A stretch of DNA of 52,516 bases from Melioribacter roseus (GTDB lineage: Bacteria; Bacteroidota; Ignavibacteria; Ignavibacteriales; Melioribacteraceae): assembly GCA_020722085.1 (NCBI GenBank), contig DYLN01000008.1:1-52516 (forward strand), read 5' to 3'. Shown here in pieces: positions 20,141-28,795 of this stretch. The notes under the pieces were generated by a model. It did no database searches, was not told the DNA's origin, and worked only from the letters and a program-made list of their open reading frames with translations. Positions within the stretch are counted from its first letter, which is position 1; every line of letters begins with the position of its first letter. The position numbers and the translations under genes were made by a program.

Positions 20141-20749
20141 ATGAAAAACAAAGGACTTTTAATTGGCTGCGGAACAGGTGCATTTATTGTTATTGTAATT
20201 GCTATTCTGGTTTTGTGGGGAATTGGAACGTACAATAAGCTGGTTAGTTTGAACGAGGGTGTTAACCAGGCTTGGAGCCAGGTTGAAAATGTTTATCAAA
20301 GAAGAGCAGATTTAATTCCAAATCTTGTCGCTACGGTTAAAGGCGTAGCAAATTTTGAGAAGGAGACTTACATGGCGGTAACGGAAGCAAGAGCAAAAGT
20401 AGGACAAATAAAATTATCCGCAGACCAGTTGAGTGATCCTGAAGCATTTCAGAAATTTCAGCAGGCTCAGGAGGGATTAGGCAGTGCTCTTTCACGACTG
20501 CTTGTTGTGGCAGAGAATTATCCTCAATTAAAAGCAAATGAAAATTTTCTTACACTTCAAGCTCAATTGGAAGGAACGGAAAACCGAATTACTGTAGAAA
20601 GACAAAAATTTAACCAAATAGTTCAATCGTATAATACTACTACTAAAAAATTTCCTGCGAATTTTATTGCTGGCATGACAGGTTTTAAAGAGAAACAATA
20701 TTTCAAAGCGCAAGAGGGAGCGGAACAAGCACCTAAAGTTCAGTTCTAA
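20141..20749 (+). CDS. lemA: LemA family membrane protein
   Basis: A 202-residue protein with one N-terminal transmembrane helix (about residues 8-30, GAFIVIVIAILVLWGIG) and a periplasmic or outside helical bundle. The LemA signature YNKLVSLNEGVNQAWSQVEN-type stretch, followed by RRADLIPNLVATVKG, is clear. The ATG at 20141 is preceded by AGGAGG at 20131-20136 and is preferred over the upstream ATG at 20114. Next downstream is a TPM-domain protein; this LemA-TPM pair is a common conserved neighbourhood, suggesting a shared envelope function. Confidence 0.93.
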   Translation: MKNKGLLIGCGTGAFIVIVIAILVLWGIGTYNKLVSLNEGVNQAWSQVENVYQRRADLIPNLVATVKGVANFEKETYMAVTEARAKVGQIKLSADQLSDPEAFQKFQQAQEGLGSALSRLLVVAENYPQLKANENFLTLQAQLEGTENRITVERQKFNQIVQSYNTTTKKFPANFIAGMTGFKEKQYFKAQEGAEQAPKVQF

Positions 20750-20818
20750 ATAAAGAATAATGTAGAATGGAGAGTGTAGAGTGCAGAATGTGAATTGTTG
20801 CATGGAGAACTTTTATTG

Positions 20819-21541
20819 ATGAAAAAATTTTTACTGATATTTTTTGCTTCGTGTTTATTAATTGCGCAGCCGGAAATTCCGGTTCTTAAACAATACGCGA
20901 ATGATTTTACCGCAACTTTATCGAACTCTGAACTCTACACTTTAAATTCTGCACTCAAAACTTTCGACGACTCAACCTCCAATCAAATTGTATTTCTTAT
21001 GATCTATACGTTAAACGGTTATCCGCTGGAATCGTATACTTATGAGGTTGCATCAAAAAACAAAATAGGTACAGGAAAAAATAATAACGGCATTCTTTTC
21101 TTTGTAGCTAAAAACGACCGCAAGATGAGAATTGAAGTTGGCTATGGTCTAGAGGGAGCATTGCCAGATGCACTTGCAAGTTCAATTTTAAGAAATGAAG
21201 TGCGTCCATATTTTAAAAAAGGAGATTACTATTCTGGAATAGCTGCCGGATTGAATGCGATTATTGAGGCTACTAAAGGCGAATATACAAGCGAGAAAAA
21301 AACAGAAGAGACGGATCGAATAAAATTTCCGTTTGTTTATCTTATTTTATTTCTGATTATTTTTCTGCTTTCCCGTAGAAGAGGCGGCGGATTAGGAACA
21401 TGGCTTCTATTAGGTTCAATGATAGGCAGCAGCGGCAGAAGAAGCAGCGGCTGGGGAGGCGGCGGATTTGGAGGTGGTTTTGGTGGTTTTTCAGGCGGCG
21501 GAGGCTCTTTTGGCGGCGGAGGTGCAAGCGGAAGCTGGTAA
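20819..21541 (+). CDS. TPM-domain (YgcG-like) membrane protein with glycine-rich tail
   Basis: A 240-residue protein: signal peptide (MKKFLLIFFASCLLIAQ), a TPM domain (about residues 20-155; SNQIVFLMIYTLNGYPLESY, KNNNGILFFVAKNDRKMRIEVGYGLEG), a transmembrane helix near 165-180, and a glycine/serine-rich tail GFGGGFGGFSGGGGSFGGGGASG. This is the usual YgcG architecture. TPM domains have been reported as phosphatases or as photosystem repair factors in plants; the bacterial role is unclear. ATG 20819 is chosen over TTG 20795 because the signal peptide begins there and GGAG lies upstream. Confidence 0.9.
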   Translation: MKKFLLIFFASCLLIAQPEIPVLKQYANDFTATLSNSELYTLNSALKTFDDSTSNQIVFLMIYTLNGYPLESYTYEVASKNKIGTGKNNNGILFFVAKNDRKMRIEVGYGLEGALPDALASSILRNEVRPYFKKGDYYSGIAAGLNAIIEATKGEYTSEKKTEETDRIKFPFVYLILFLIIFLLSRRRGGGLGTWLLLGSMIGSSGRRSSGWGGGGFGGGFGGFSGGGGSFGGGGASGSW

Positions 21542-21685
21542 AAAAGAGTTCTTGTCTTATATTGCTTGAAGTTAATCCCCTGTTTTCTTATTATTCGCAT
21601 AAATTTGAAAGATATTTTTACAGGCGTCAAATTATTTAACAAAGCCGATTATTTCATTTCGTCTAATATTACAGGAGAATAAGCT

Positions 21686-22018
21686 ATGGCTATTATGATA
21701 ACCGATGAGTGCATAAATTGCGGAGCGTGCGAGCCTGAATGCCCTAATACTGCAATTTATGAAGGAGGTGCAAGCTGGGAATTAGGAGGTCAACTCCACG
21801 ATAGTGATGAGGGCTCTCCTTCAGGCGCTACTGGTTTTTTCTCAACTGACTTTTTTTATATTGTGCCGGATAAATGCACTGAATGCGTGGGATTTCATGA
21901 TGAACCTCAATGCGCTGCTGTTTGTCCGGTTGATTGCTGTATCCCCGATCCAAAACATGTCGAGGATAAAGATACACTTTTAAAGAAAAAAGAAGCTCTC
22001 GATGCAATGGGAAGATAG
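21686..22018 (+). CDS. 2[4Fe-4S] ferredoxin
   Basis: A 110-residue electron carrier with two cluster motifs: [12 protein letters not shown] near residues 9-20 and [18 protein letters not shown] near 65-82. The second motif carries an insertion between its second and third cysteines and is followed by a third nearby cysteine pair (DCC), as in Alvin/YfhL- and Chlorobium-type low-potential ferredoxins. A long loop separates the clusters. It has its own AGGAGAAT ribosome site. It is not part of an obvious operon; potential partners include the oxidoreductases nearby. Confidence 0.92.
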   Translation: MAIMITDECINCGACEPECPNTAIYEGGASWELGGQLHDSDEGSPSGATGFFSTDFFYIVPDKCTECVGFHDEPQCAAVCPVDCCIPDPKHVEDKDTLLKKKEALDAMGR

Positions 22019-22067
22019 ACTTTTAATTGCAGCAGATCCGTATTTAGAAAATTGTTAGTTCTTTGAA

Positions 22068-22103
22068 AAGGCTGTCGTAAAAAGTTCTTTTTTAGGCAGC
22101 CTT
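22068..22103. terminator. Bidirectional hairpin terminator between convergent genes
   Basis: AAGGCTGTC and GGCAGCCTT form a 9-bp stem (one G-U/C mismatch position) around an AT-rich loop, flanked by T-rich sequence on the plus side and A-rich sequence on the other, so it can serve both the ferredoxin gene and the convergent nuclease-like gene. Its arm AGGCTGTCgTAAAAAGT resembles the ends of the MITE-like elements at 26281, 37860 and 42086, so it may be derived from one. Confidence 0.6.
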
Positions 22104-22107
22104 CTTT

Positions 22108-22980
22108 TTAATAACCGATCACTGCGGTAACCGGGAAATGATCCGAAGGATACCTTCCGTTCCAGTTCGTCTTAATTATTTTTGATTCCAGCGCTTTCCA
22201 ATTTTTTGAAATAAAAATAAAATCAATCTTATCACTGGAATCATCACCCTTAAAGTCATTGAATGTTCCTTCATTAGCGGTTTTTTTGTGAAGCGTTCTG
22301 TAAGTATCAATTAAACCGTAGCTTAAAATATTTTGCACTGCTTTGTTATTTTCGCCGGCGTTGAAATCACCTGTTAGGATCAGAGGCAGATTTGGATTCC
22401 TGCCCGAAATTTTTTTTACAAGCAGTTCCGTACTTTTTTCACGGGAATTTTGCGACATGTGATCCAGGTGAAGATTATACATGTAAAAATTTTTACCGGA
22501 AAATTTGTCGAATAATTTTCCCCATGTACAAATTCTTGTTATTTCGTTCCCCCAGCTTTTTGAACCTGGAATTTTAGGTGTATCAGAAAACCAGAATGTT
22601 TCGGCTGTATCAACTATAAACCTGTTATGTAAATAAAAAATGCACGAGTATTCGCCGGATGTTTTCCCGTCATCTCTTCCTACGCCGGTAAAAGAATATT
22701 GCGGCAGTGCGCCCAATAAATCATCAATTTGGAATTTTAAGGCTTCCTGAAAACCGATTAAGTCGGGGTAATTTTCTCTTATGGTTTCGAAAACAATAAA
22801 TTTTCTTTTTTCCCATCTGTTTTCGCCATCATCTGCACTGCCGTAACGAATATTGAATGTCATTACCTTTATTTCTTTTGCGGAGTTTCGCTGAATGTTT
22901 GTTTTACTTCCGGAACTGCAGTTTATTAAGAAAACTCCGGCTAAGATAATTAGTACCAAAAAGTATATCTTATTTTTCAT
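22108..22980 (-). CDS. Endonuclease/exonuclease/phosphatase-family lipoprotein
   Basis: A 290-residue protein with a lipoprotein signal (LAGVFLINCSSG, Cys21 at the lipobox) and a full EEP fold: KVMTFNIRYG near 39-48, a catalytic glutamate in DLIGFQEAL, the NLHLDHM histidine motif, LTGDFNAGENN, and the final SDHFPVTAVI with the Asp-His pair. These residues indicate an active metal-dependent phosphodiesterase. The substrate could be nucleic acid, phosphoinositide-like or other phosphoester; an extracytoplasmic location argues for scavenging. Stands alone. Confidence 0.87.
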   Translation of the reverse strand: MKNKIYFLVLIILAGVFLINCSSGSKTNIQRNSAKEIKVMTFNIRYGSADDGENRWEKRKFIVFETIRENYPDLIGFQEALKFQIDDLLGALPQYSFTGVGRDDGKTSGEYSCIFYLHNRFIVDTAETFWFSDTPKIPGSKSWGNEITRICTWGKLFDKFSGKNFYMYNLHLDHMSQNSREKSTELLVKKISGRNPNLPLILTGDFNAGENNKAVQNILSYGLIDTYRTLHKKTANEGTFNDFKGDDSSDKIDFIFISKNWKALESKIIKTNWNGRYPSDHFPVTAVIGY

Positions 22981-23050
22981 ACTCTTAGTGTTATTTTTAT
23001 ATTTAGAAGTAAACTAAAATTATTTTTTCAATAACAAACTAAATTTTGAT

Positions 23051-23899
23051 ATGCAAATAGGCAAATACAAACTGAGTTCAATTGAGACTGGTAATTTTGC
23101 TTTGGACGGCGGGGCAATGTTTGGTGTGGTTCCGCGCCCTCTATGGGAAAAAACAAATCCGCCCGATGAAATGAACAGAATAACATTAGGGGCAAGATTG
23201 CTACTTCTCCAAAGCGGCAGCAGAAAAATTTTAGTTGATACGGGACTTGGTAATAACTGGGATGAAAAATTCAAAAGGATCTACCGCGTTGATCAGTCAC
23301 AAAAATCTTTAAGCACATCTTTATTGCAGAAAAATGTTGAACCCGAAGACATTACCGATGTAATTATCACGCATCTTCATTTTGACCACACGGGCGGTTC
23401 TACAAAATTTGTTGACGGGAAATGGATTCCAACTTTTCCCAATGCAAAATATTATGTTCAAAGAAAGCATTTCGAGTGGGCAAAAAATCCATCCGACCGC
23501 GACAGGGCAAGTTTTTTCCCGAACCGTTTTTTGCCGCTTTATGAGTATGGAATGCTTGAATTATTGGATAATCAAACTCAGCTGGATGATGAAATTGAAT
23601 TGTTAGTAATTAACGGACACACATTTTCGCAGCAAATGGTGAAAGTGTCCGATTCCTCGAATGTACTTCTTTACTGCAGCGATTTAATGCCGTGTACTTC
23701 CCATATTCCCATTCCTTACGTTATGGGCTACGATCTTCAGCCGCTTGTGACGGTTGAAGAAAAGAAAACCATTCTGCGGCGGGCGGTTGACGAAAATTGG
23801 ATTCTATTTTTTGAGCACGATCCTGTTACTGTAGCAGCAGCAGTTCAGCATACGGAAAAGGGGTTTTCGGTAAAAGAAAAATTTGAGCAATTGAAGTGA
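23051..23899 (+). CDS. MBL-fold metallo-hydrolase
   Basis: A 282-residue cytoplasmic hydrolase of the metallo-beta-lactamase superfamily. The zinc motif THLHFDH (His108, His110, Asp112, His113) is complete. A later NGHTFSQQMV histidine and CSDLMP aspartate supply the other ligands. Overall it resembles the quorum-quenching-lactonase-like subgroup more than glyoxalase II, but a substrate cannot be assigned. It is followed after 9 bp by the Rieske gene and then queG, probably a single transcript. Confidence 0.88.
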   Translation: MQIGKYKLSSIETGNFALDGGAMFGVVPRPLWEKTNPPDEMNRITLGARLLLLQSGSRKILVDTGLGNNWDEKFKRIYRVDQSQKSLSTSLLQKNVEPEDITDVIITHLHFDHTGGSTKFVDGKWIPTFPNAKYYVQRKHFEWAKNPSDRDRASFFPNRFLPLYEYGMLELLDNQTQLDDEIELLVINGHTFSQQMVKVSDSSNVLLYCSDLMPCTSHIPIPYVMGYDLQPLVTVEEKKTILRRAVDENWILFFEHDPVTVAAAVQHTEKGFSVKEKFEQLK

Positions 23900-23908
23900 G
23901 ATGCAAAA

Positions 23909-24238
23909 TTGAACGAGTTGAAAAAAATCTGCACTGTTAATGAGTTAAAAGAAAATTCCGGCAAAAAATTTTTTGTAGATGACATCGAAATAGCTTTATT
24001 TAAAATTAATGGAGAAATATTTGCCGTCAGTAATATTTGTCCGCATCAAAAAACGCACCTAATTTACGAAGGATTTGTTGAAAACTGTAAAGTGATTTGT
24101 CCTGTACACGGATGGGAATTTGACCTTAGAACCGGCGAACTGGCAAAAGGAAGAAAAGGGTTGGACATATACGAAGTAAAAGTTATCGATGTTGATGTTT
24201 ATGTTAAAGCAGAGCAAAAAGAATTGAAATGGTTGTGA
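23909..24238 (+). CDS. Rieske [2Fe-2S] ferredoxin-type protein
   Basis: A 109-residue soluble Rieske protein. Cluster ligands are in CPHQKTHL (Cys-x-His, about residues 46-48) and CPVHGWEF (Cys-x2-His, about 66-69). It lacks the extra disulfide cysteines of bc-complex Rieske proteins, so it belongs with the ferredoxin or NirD-like group. Start is a TTG; no ATG lies in frame before the first ligand. Its position between an MBL hydrolase and queG gives no clear partner. Confidence 0.85.
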   Translation: MNELKKICTVNELKENSGKKFFVDDIEIALFKINGEIFAVSNICPHQKTHLIYEGFVENCKVICPVHGWEFDLRTGELAKGRKGLDIYEVKVIDVDVYVKAEQKELKWL

Positions 24239-24247
24239 AAGGAATTA

Positions 24248-25171
24248 ATGCGGTTGAGTAACCAGGCAGTAATTGAAAAAGCAAAAGAAGTTGGTTTCGA
24301 TCTTATCGGATTTGCACCGGCTGAGAAATTAAACAGAGAAACTGAGCTGCTGCGTAAGTGGCTTGATAAAGGCTATCATGCTTCAATGGAATATATGCAG
24401 CGTAATTTTGAAAAGAGATTGGATGTTAAAAATATTCTGCCGGATGCGAAAAGTGTTATCTCTTTAGCACTCAATTATTTTTGCGATAAACAATTTACCG
24501 GCAGAAAAAATTTTGGCAAAGTTTCTCGCTATGCATGGGGGAAAGATTATCATTTAATAATATGGGAAAAGCTTGACAAACTGAATATCGAACTGAAAGA
24601 ACTCAATCCAAGTTTTGAAATGAAAACTTACGTTGACACCGGTCCGGTTATGGATAAAGCGTGGGCAGTAAAAGCGGGGATAGGATGGCTTGGCAAACAT
24701 ACAAATGTAATTAACAGGGATTACGGAAGCTGGATTTTTTTGGCAACATGCATTACAAATTACGAGTTCGAATATAGTTTGCCGGTTGAAGATTTTTGCG
24801 GAACCTGTTCTGCCTGCATTGATGCGTGTCCTACTAACGCAATTGTTGATGAGTATGTTGTTGATTCAAACAAGTGTATTTCTTTCCTGACGATTGAAAA
24901 TAAAGCTGAAATTCCGAATGAATTTTCGGGCAAATTTGAAAACTGGATTTTCGGCTGTGATATCTGTCAGGATGTTTGTCCGTGGAACAGAAAATTTTCA
25001 AAAGTTACCAGAGAGGAAAGTTTTAAACAGAATTTAATCAAAGAATTAGAGCTTAATAAAGTGAAAAATATGACAGCCGTGCAGTTCAAAGAAAAATTTT
25101 CAGAAAGCCCAGTAAAAAGGACAAAACTTTCCGGATTAATCCGAAATGCAAAATTCCTTTTGAACACTTGA
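24248..25171 (+). CDS. queG: Epoxyqueuosine reductase
   Basis: Last step of queuosine synthesis: reduction of epoxyqueuosine in tRNA using cobalamin and two [4Fe-4S] clusters. At 307 residues it is typical of the shorter QueG. Visible features: the cobalamin-binding/catalytic segment TYVDTGPVMDKAWAVKAGIGWLGKH-type stretch (catalytic Asp in VDTGPV), then cluster cysteines in CGTCSACIDACPTNAI and CDICQDVCPW. It follows the Rieske gene by 9 bp. No other queuosine genes are in the window. Confidence 0.95.
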   Translation: MRLSNQAVIEKAKEVGFDLIGFAPAEKLNRETELLRKWLDKGYHASMEYMQRNFEKRLDVKNILPDAKSVISLALNYFCDKQFTGRKNFGKVSRYAWGKDYHLIIWEKLDKLNIELKELNPSFEMKTYVDTGPVMDKAWAVKAGIGWLGKHTNVINRDYGSWIFLATCITNYEFEYSLPVEDFCGTCSACIDACPTNAIVDEYVVDSNKCISFLTIENKAEIPNEFSGKFENWIFGCDICQDVCPWNRKFSKVTREESFKQNLIKELELNKVKNMTAVQFKEKFSESPVKRTKLSGLIRNAKFLLNT

Positions 25172-25285
25172 ATACCGGTCGCTCATATTATTTTCTAAAG
25201 ATTGAATCTCCATTGTAATTTTTCCATCTAATATTTCAGTAAATTTGAAGCGCTTTTTTTAATACCAATTTACGGAGTTGTATAT

Positions 25286-26236
25286 ATGGCTGAAAATCAT
25301 CATAAATTAATTATTATTGGTTCCGGTCCTGCAGGATTAACTGCTGCTTTATATGCTGCACGTGCAAACTTAGATCCAATTGTATTTGAAGGACTACAGC
25401 CCGGAGGACAATTAACAATTACAACAGAAGTAGAAAATTATCCGGGTTTTGAAAACGGAATTCAGGGGCCCGAATTAATGGATATAATGAGAAAACAGGC
25501 ATGCCGTTTTGGTGCTAAGTGTATGTTTAAGAATGTAACTGGAGTTGATTTTTCCGAGCGACCTTTTACTGTGAAGGTTGATGATGAAACTTATACAACC
25601 GACTCTGTGATAATTGCAACCGGCGCATCGGCAAGATGGCTGGGAATTCCAAGCGAGGAAAAATACAAGGGCTATGGAGTTTCAGCTTGTGCTACATGCG
25701 ACGGCTTTTTCTTTAAGAATCAAAAAGTACTTGTCATTGGCGGCGGCGATACCGCGATGGAAGAAGCAACTTATCTTACGAAGTTTGCAAGCGAAGTAAA
25801 TATTGTGCATAGGAGAGATGAATTTCGTGCGTCAAGAATAATGCTTGAGAGAGCAAAGAAGAATCCCAAAATTAAATTCATTATAAATTCCATTGTAAAA
25901 GAAATTTTAGGCAAAGAAGAAAATGGAAGAAAGGTAGTAACCGGCGCAGTACTTCAAAATACCAAGGATGGTTCCAGCACAGAAGTTCAGGCAGACGGAA
26001 TTTTTATGGCAATCGGTCATAAGCCGAATACCGAAATTTTCAAAGGTCAACTTGATATGGATGAAACAGGGTATTTAATAACTAAACCGGGTTCGACCTA
26101 TACAAATATTGAAGGTGTGTTTGCTGCCGGCGATGTTGCCGATAAAGTTTATAGACAGGCAGTAACTGCCGCAGGTACTGGCTGTATGGCAGCACTTGAT
26201 GCTCAAAGATGGCTTGAGGAACACGAACTGGCTTAA
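25286..26236 (+). CDS. trxB: Thioredoxin reductase
   Basis: NADPH-dependent flavoenzyme that reduces thioredoxin. At 316 residues it matches the low-molecular-weight family. The FAD-binding GSGPAGLTAALYAARA is near residues 11-26, the redox-active CATCDG has Cys135 and Cys138, the NADPH-binding GGGDTAMEEA follows, and the C-terminal GVFAAGDV motif completes the FAD domain. The ATG has a GGAGT ribosome site. Transcribed alone; the next 330 bp contain repeats. Confidence 0.97.
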   Translation: MAENHHKLIIIGSGPAGLTAALYAARANLDPIVFEGLQPGGQLTITTEVENYPGFENGIQGPELMDIMRKQACRFGAKCMFKNVTGVDFSERPFTVKVDDETYTTDSVIIATGASARWLGIPSEEKYKGYGVSACATCDGFFFKNQKVLVIGGGDTAMEEATYLTKFASEVNIVHRRDEFRASRIMLERAKKNPKIKFIINSIVKEILGKEENGRKVVTGAVLQNTKDGSSTEVQADGIFMAIGHKPNTEIFKGQLDMDETGYLITKPGSTYTNIEGVFAAGDVADKVYRQAVTAAGTGCMAALDAQRWLEEHELA

Positions 26237-26280
26237 AACTTATTTTAATCTGTGATAATGCAGAGAAGCATCTTTTTCTT

Positions 26281-26518
26281 GGGCTTGTCTAAAAAGTAAT
26301 TGTTCAAACTTGTTCGCCGAAGGAGAATAAATAATCTGTGAAAATTCCCCGTAAAATACACGGGGCAAGCTGTGAAACCTGTCCCGATGCTTGTCCCGCC
26401 CGCTTCGCTTTGCGAGGCGAGATTTTTTTAATCGGGGCGTGTCCCGATGCTTATTATCGGGGCTTTTTATCGGGATTCGTGTCTCATTTCTTAAAAAGAT
26501 TACTTTTTAGACAACCTC
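26281..26518. mobile_element. MITE-like element with embedded GC-rich repeat
   Basis: The ends are inverted repeats: TTGTCTAAAAAGTAAT near 26285-26300 and ATTACTTTTTAGACAA near 26499-26514, a perfect 16-bp match, extended imperfectly outward (GGGC... versus ...CCTC). They resemble the ends of the 94-bp elements at 37860 and 42086. Inside lies an inverted copy of the GC-rich modules seen at 1-225 (CCCGATGCTTGTCCCGCCCG, CTTCGCTTTGCGAGGCGAG). There is no transposase; the open frame inside it is only repeat. This accounts for most of the 331-bp gap between trxB and the next gene. Confidence 0.65.
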
Positions 26519-26567
26519 AAATTAGAAACTCCTTTCTACTCACTCTCAAGATAAAAATTCTCCATTG

Positions 26568-26903
26568 CTAATTTTTCTCTAACTTACGCGCAAGAAGCTG
26601 TGCAATTACAAAACCAGCGCCGGTCATAGTGAAAATGAACAACGGAACCCATGCATCGGAATCAGAATAATCTTTTATGAATAAACCGAGCCCTAAGCCC
26701 AAACCGAAAAAGAATGTCACAATTCCGATTTGAAGCATAATAAATTGATCCCGCTTTGTTTTCAGAAATTCCAACATTTGTTCGTACGACATTCCTTTCT
26801 CAATCATCATCTGTTTTTCTTTTGACCGGAAATAAATGTAAATTATCAATACAGCACCGGCTGCAAGAAAAAATATTATGGGAATTAAAAATTCGCTGTC
26901 CAT
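26568..26903 (-). CDS. Small membrane protein, DUF6249-like
   Basis: A 111-residue protein with three hydrophobic helices: near residues 5-25, 55-75 and 85-103 (the second containing FFFGLGLGLGLF). Between the first two is a charged cytoplasmic segment, RSKEKQMMIEKGMSYEQMLEFL, typical of the DUF6249 family. That family is often linked to ECF sigma/anti-sigma genes, and here an anti-sigma-like gene lies divergently upstream. Function unknown. Confidence 0.75.
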   Translation of the reverse strand: MDSEFLIPIIFFLAAGAVLIIYIYFRSKEKQMMIEKGMSYEQMLEFLKTKRDQFIMLQIGIVTFFFGLGLGLGLFIKDYSDSDAWVPLFIFTMTGAGFVIAQLLARKLEKN

Positions 26904-26994
26904 GGCTTTCTCCTTTTTTATTTTTTGAATAATTCGTCTTTCAAAAGGTTACAAAATTTGTTTCGAATTTATTTTTATTGTACTATCTGTATAA

Positions 26995-27144
26995 GAACTA
27001 TTTGTAGACGGATTATCCTTAAATGAAATTAGTCGGGTTATGAATCTGTCGCTGGTAAACACCAAGGTTCTGCTTCATAGATCCAGAAATGCGCTGCGCG
27101 ATCTTTTGCTGAAACATAATTATCAGGAGGAAATTTATGAATAA
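26995..27144 (+). pseudogene. 3' remnant of an ECF sigma factor gene
   Basis: An open frame of 49 codons reads ELFVDGLSLNEISRVMNLSL and continues with NTKVLLHRSRNALRDLL, a textbook sigma region 4 helix-turn-helix of an extracytoplasmic-function sigma factor. An in-frame stop (TAA) lies immediately before it, and the sequence further upstream lacks regions 1-3, so about the first 75% of the gene is gone. Its stop overlaps the start of the anti-sigma-like gene (ATGAATAA), the arrangement expected of an intact sigma/anti-sigma operon. A short peptide could start at the internal ATG 27040. I judge it a deletion remnant. Confidence 0.75.
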
Positions 27145-27670
27145 AATAACAGATGAAATTTTAACTCAGAATCTTGACGGAGAGCTGGACGAAAATTCAT
27201 TAGCTGAATTAAAAGAACTGCTTGAAAACAACCGCTATGCGTTAAACAAATTGAAGGCGTTAAGATTGGCAGAATTTCATCTTCGAAGCCTCGAAACAGA
27301 CAAAGCCCCGTCTGATTTTACTGAAAGATTTTCACGTTTATTTTTGGAAAAGTTAAATAGATTAAAACCAAAAGTCAGCTATTTCTTTGTAACTATGCTC
27401 ACTTTATTTGCTGCGGCAATTACTGCGGTTATAGGCTTTGCCATTAATTTTTTGTCAAAAGAAAATAATTCCGGTTCTTTCCTAAATGTTTATAAAGATA
27501 AGGTGGAAGATTTTATAAAAACAAATTTAACCCCGTTTCAAAATTTTATTAAAGGAAGTGATATTATGTACATCGGGACCGCGCTGTCTGTTCTCCTGCT
27601 GATAACAGCGTATTTTATTTTTGAATCGCATAAGAATCTTAAAAATAAAATAAACGAACTAACCAGATAA
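27137..27670 (+). CDS. Orphan anti-sigma-factor-like membrane protein
   Basis: A 177-residue inner-membrane protein. The first 75 residues are charged and helical, with LDGELDENSLAELKEL resembling anti-sigma domains without the zinc-binding His-x3-Cys-x2-Cys. Two transmembrane helices follow (about residues 83-105 and 145-162) with a loop of about 40 residues between. An AGGAGG ribosome site precedes it. It overlaps the stop of a truncated ECF sigma gene by 8 bp, so the partner appears to have been lost. It may now act on another sigma factor or be non-functional. Confidence 0.7.
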   Translation: MNKITDEILTQNLDGELDENSLAELKELLENNRYALNKLKALRLAEFHLRSLETDKAPSDFTERFSRLFLEKLNRLKPKVSYFFVTMLTLFAAAITAVIGFAINFLSKENNSGSFLNVYKDKVEDFIKTNLTPFQNFIKGSDIMYIGTALSVLLLITAYFIFESHKNLKNKINELTR

Positions 27671-27865
27671 AACGGGTTAAAATCATAGATATAAAAACAA
27701 AGTGAAAAGTTCTAAGTACAAAGATTAAAGACACAAGATTTGAGATATAGGACAAGACATATCCATCTTCCATTTTATTTCTTTCTTTTTACTTTTATCT
27801 TTTCTTTGCCTTTCAAAGTAGTGTTAGATATATTTTCGATCAATTAAAACTTGGTCAATTTTTCG

Positions 27866-28795
27866 ATGGCAATTAAATCGGGTTTTGTGTCAATTGTTGG
27901 CAAGCCAAATGCCGGCAAATCTACTTTGATGAATCAACTTCTTGGAGAGAGGCTTTCAATAATTACGGATAAGCCTCAAACTACAAGGAAAAAAATCCTA
28001 GGGATTTTATCTTCCGACGAATATCAAATAATTTTTTTAGATACACCGGGTATTTTAACTCCCCGTTATTTATTGCAGGAGAAGATGCTTGAGTATGTTT
28101 TTGATTCTGTAAAAGATTCCGATATTATTCTCATGCTTATTGACATTAACGCCGATAAGTCTGGCGAAAAATTTCTTGAAGATGAATCTATTAGAAAAAT
28201 ACTTTCCCATAAATCCGCAAAAAAAATACTGCTGATTAATAAAATTGACCTGTCAAATCAGCCGCAGGTAAAACAATTAATCGCGAAGATGGAATCTACA
28301 AAGATTTTTGACGGCGTAATTCCAATTTCCGCTCTTACAGGGCATAATATTATTTCTGTCAAGCAAATCATAATTGAAAATCTGCCGGAACATCCGAAAT
28401 ATTATCCGGATGAACAATTAACGGATCAGAATGAAAGATTTTACGCAGCAGAAATAATCAGAGAAAAAATATTTCAGCTGTTTCATGATGAAGTTCCCTA
28501 CAGCACTGAGGTTGAAATAGAAGATTTTAAGGAGAGGTCAAAAGGGAAAGACTATATTCTTGCCAATATCATTGTCGAACGCGATTCGCAAAAACCTATT
28601 ATAATCGGACAGAACGGCGAGTCGATTAAGAAAATGGGTAAAGAAGCGAGGCACGCAATAGAAGATTTTCTCCAGCGGGAAGTCTTTCTTGAATTAAGAG
28701 TTAAAGTCCGCGAAAAATGGCGTTCAGACCCTACACTATTGAAAAAATTCGGTTACATTACTTCTTCCAAAGAAACAGGTTCCCAAGATGAATAA
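27866..28795 (+). CDS. era: GTPase Era
   Basis: GTP-binding protein needed for 16S rRNA maturation and 30S assembly. The 309-residue product has G1 GKPNAGKS, G3 DTPG, G4 NKID and the Era effector region TTRKKILGI. The C-terminal KH domain has IIIGQNGESIKKMGKEAR. ATG 27866 is chosen over TTG 27851 because it matches the family N-terminus (MAIKSGFVSIVG). It heads a tight operon and overlaps the next gene by 8 bp. Confidence 0.96.
   Translation: MAIKSGFVSIVGKPNAGKSTLMNQLLGERLSIITDKPQTTRKKILGILSSDEYQIIFLDTPGILTPRYLLQEKMLEYVFDSVKDSDIILMLIDINADKSGEKFLEDESIRKILSHKSAKKILLINKIDLSNQPQVKQLIAKMESTKIFDGVIPISALTGHNIISVKQIIIENLPEHPKYYPDEQLTDQNERFYAAEIIREKIFQLFHDEVPYSTEVEIEDFKERSKGKDYILANIIVERDSQKPIIIGQNGESIKKMGKEARHAIEDFLQREVFLELRVKVREKWRSDPTLLKKFGYITSSKETGSQDE

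Noticed and set aside
26338-26571. 77-codon open frame on the plus strand
   Set aside because: It reads through the GC-rich repeat inside the MITE-like element; the peptide resembles the edge repeat translation.
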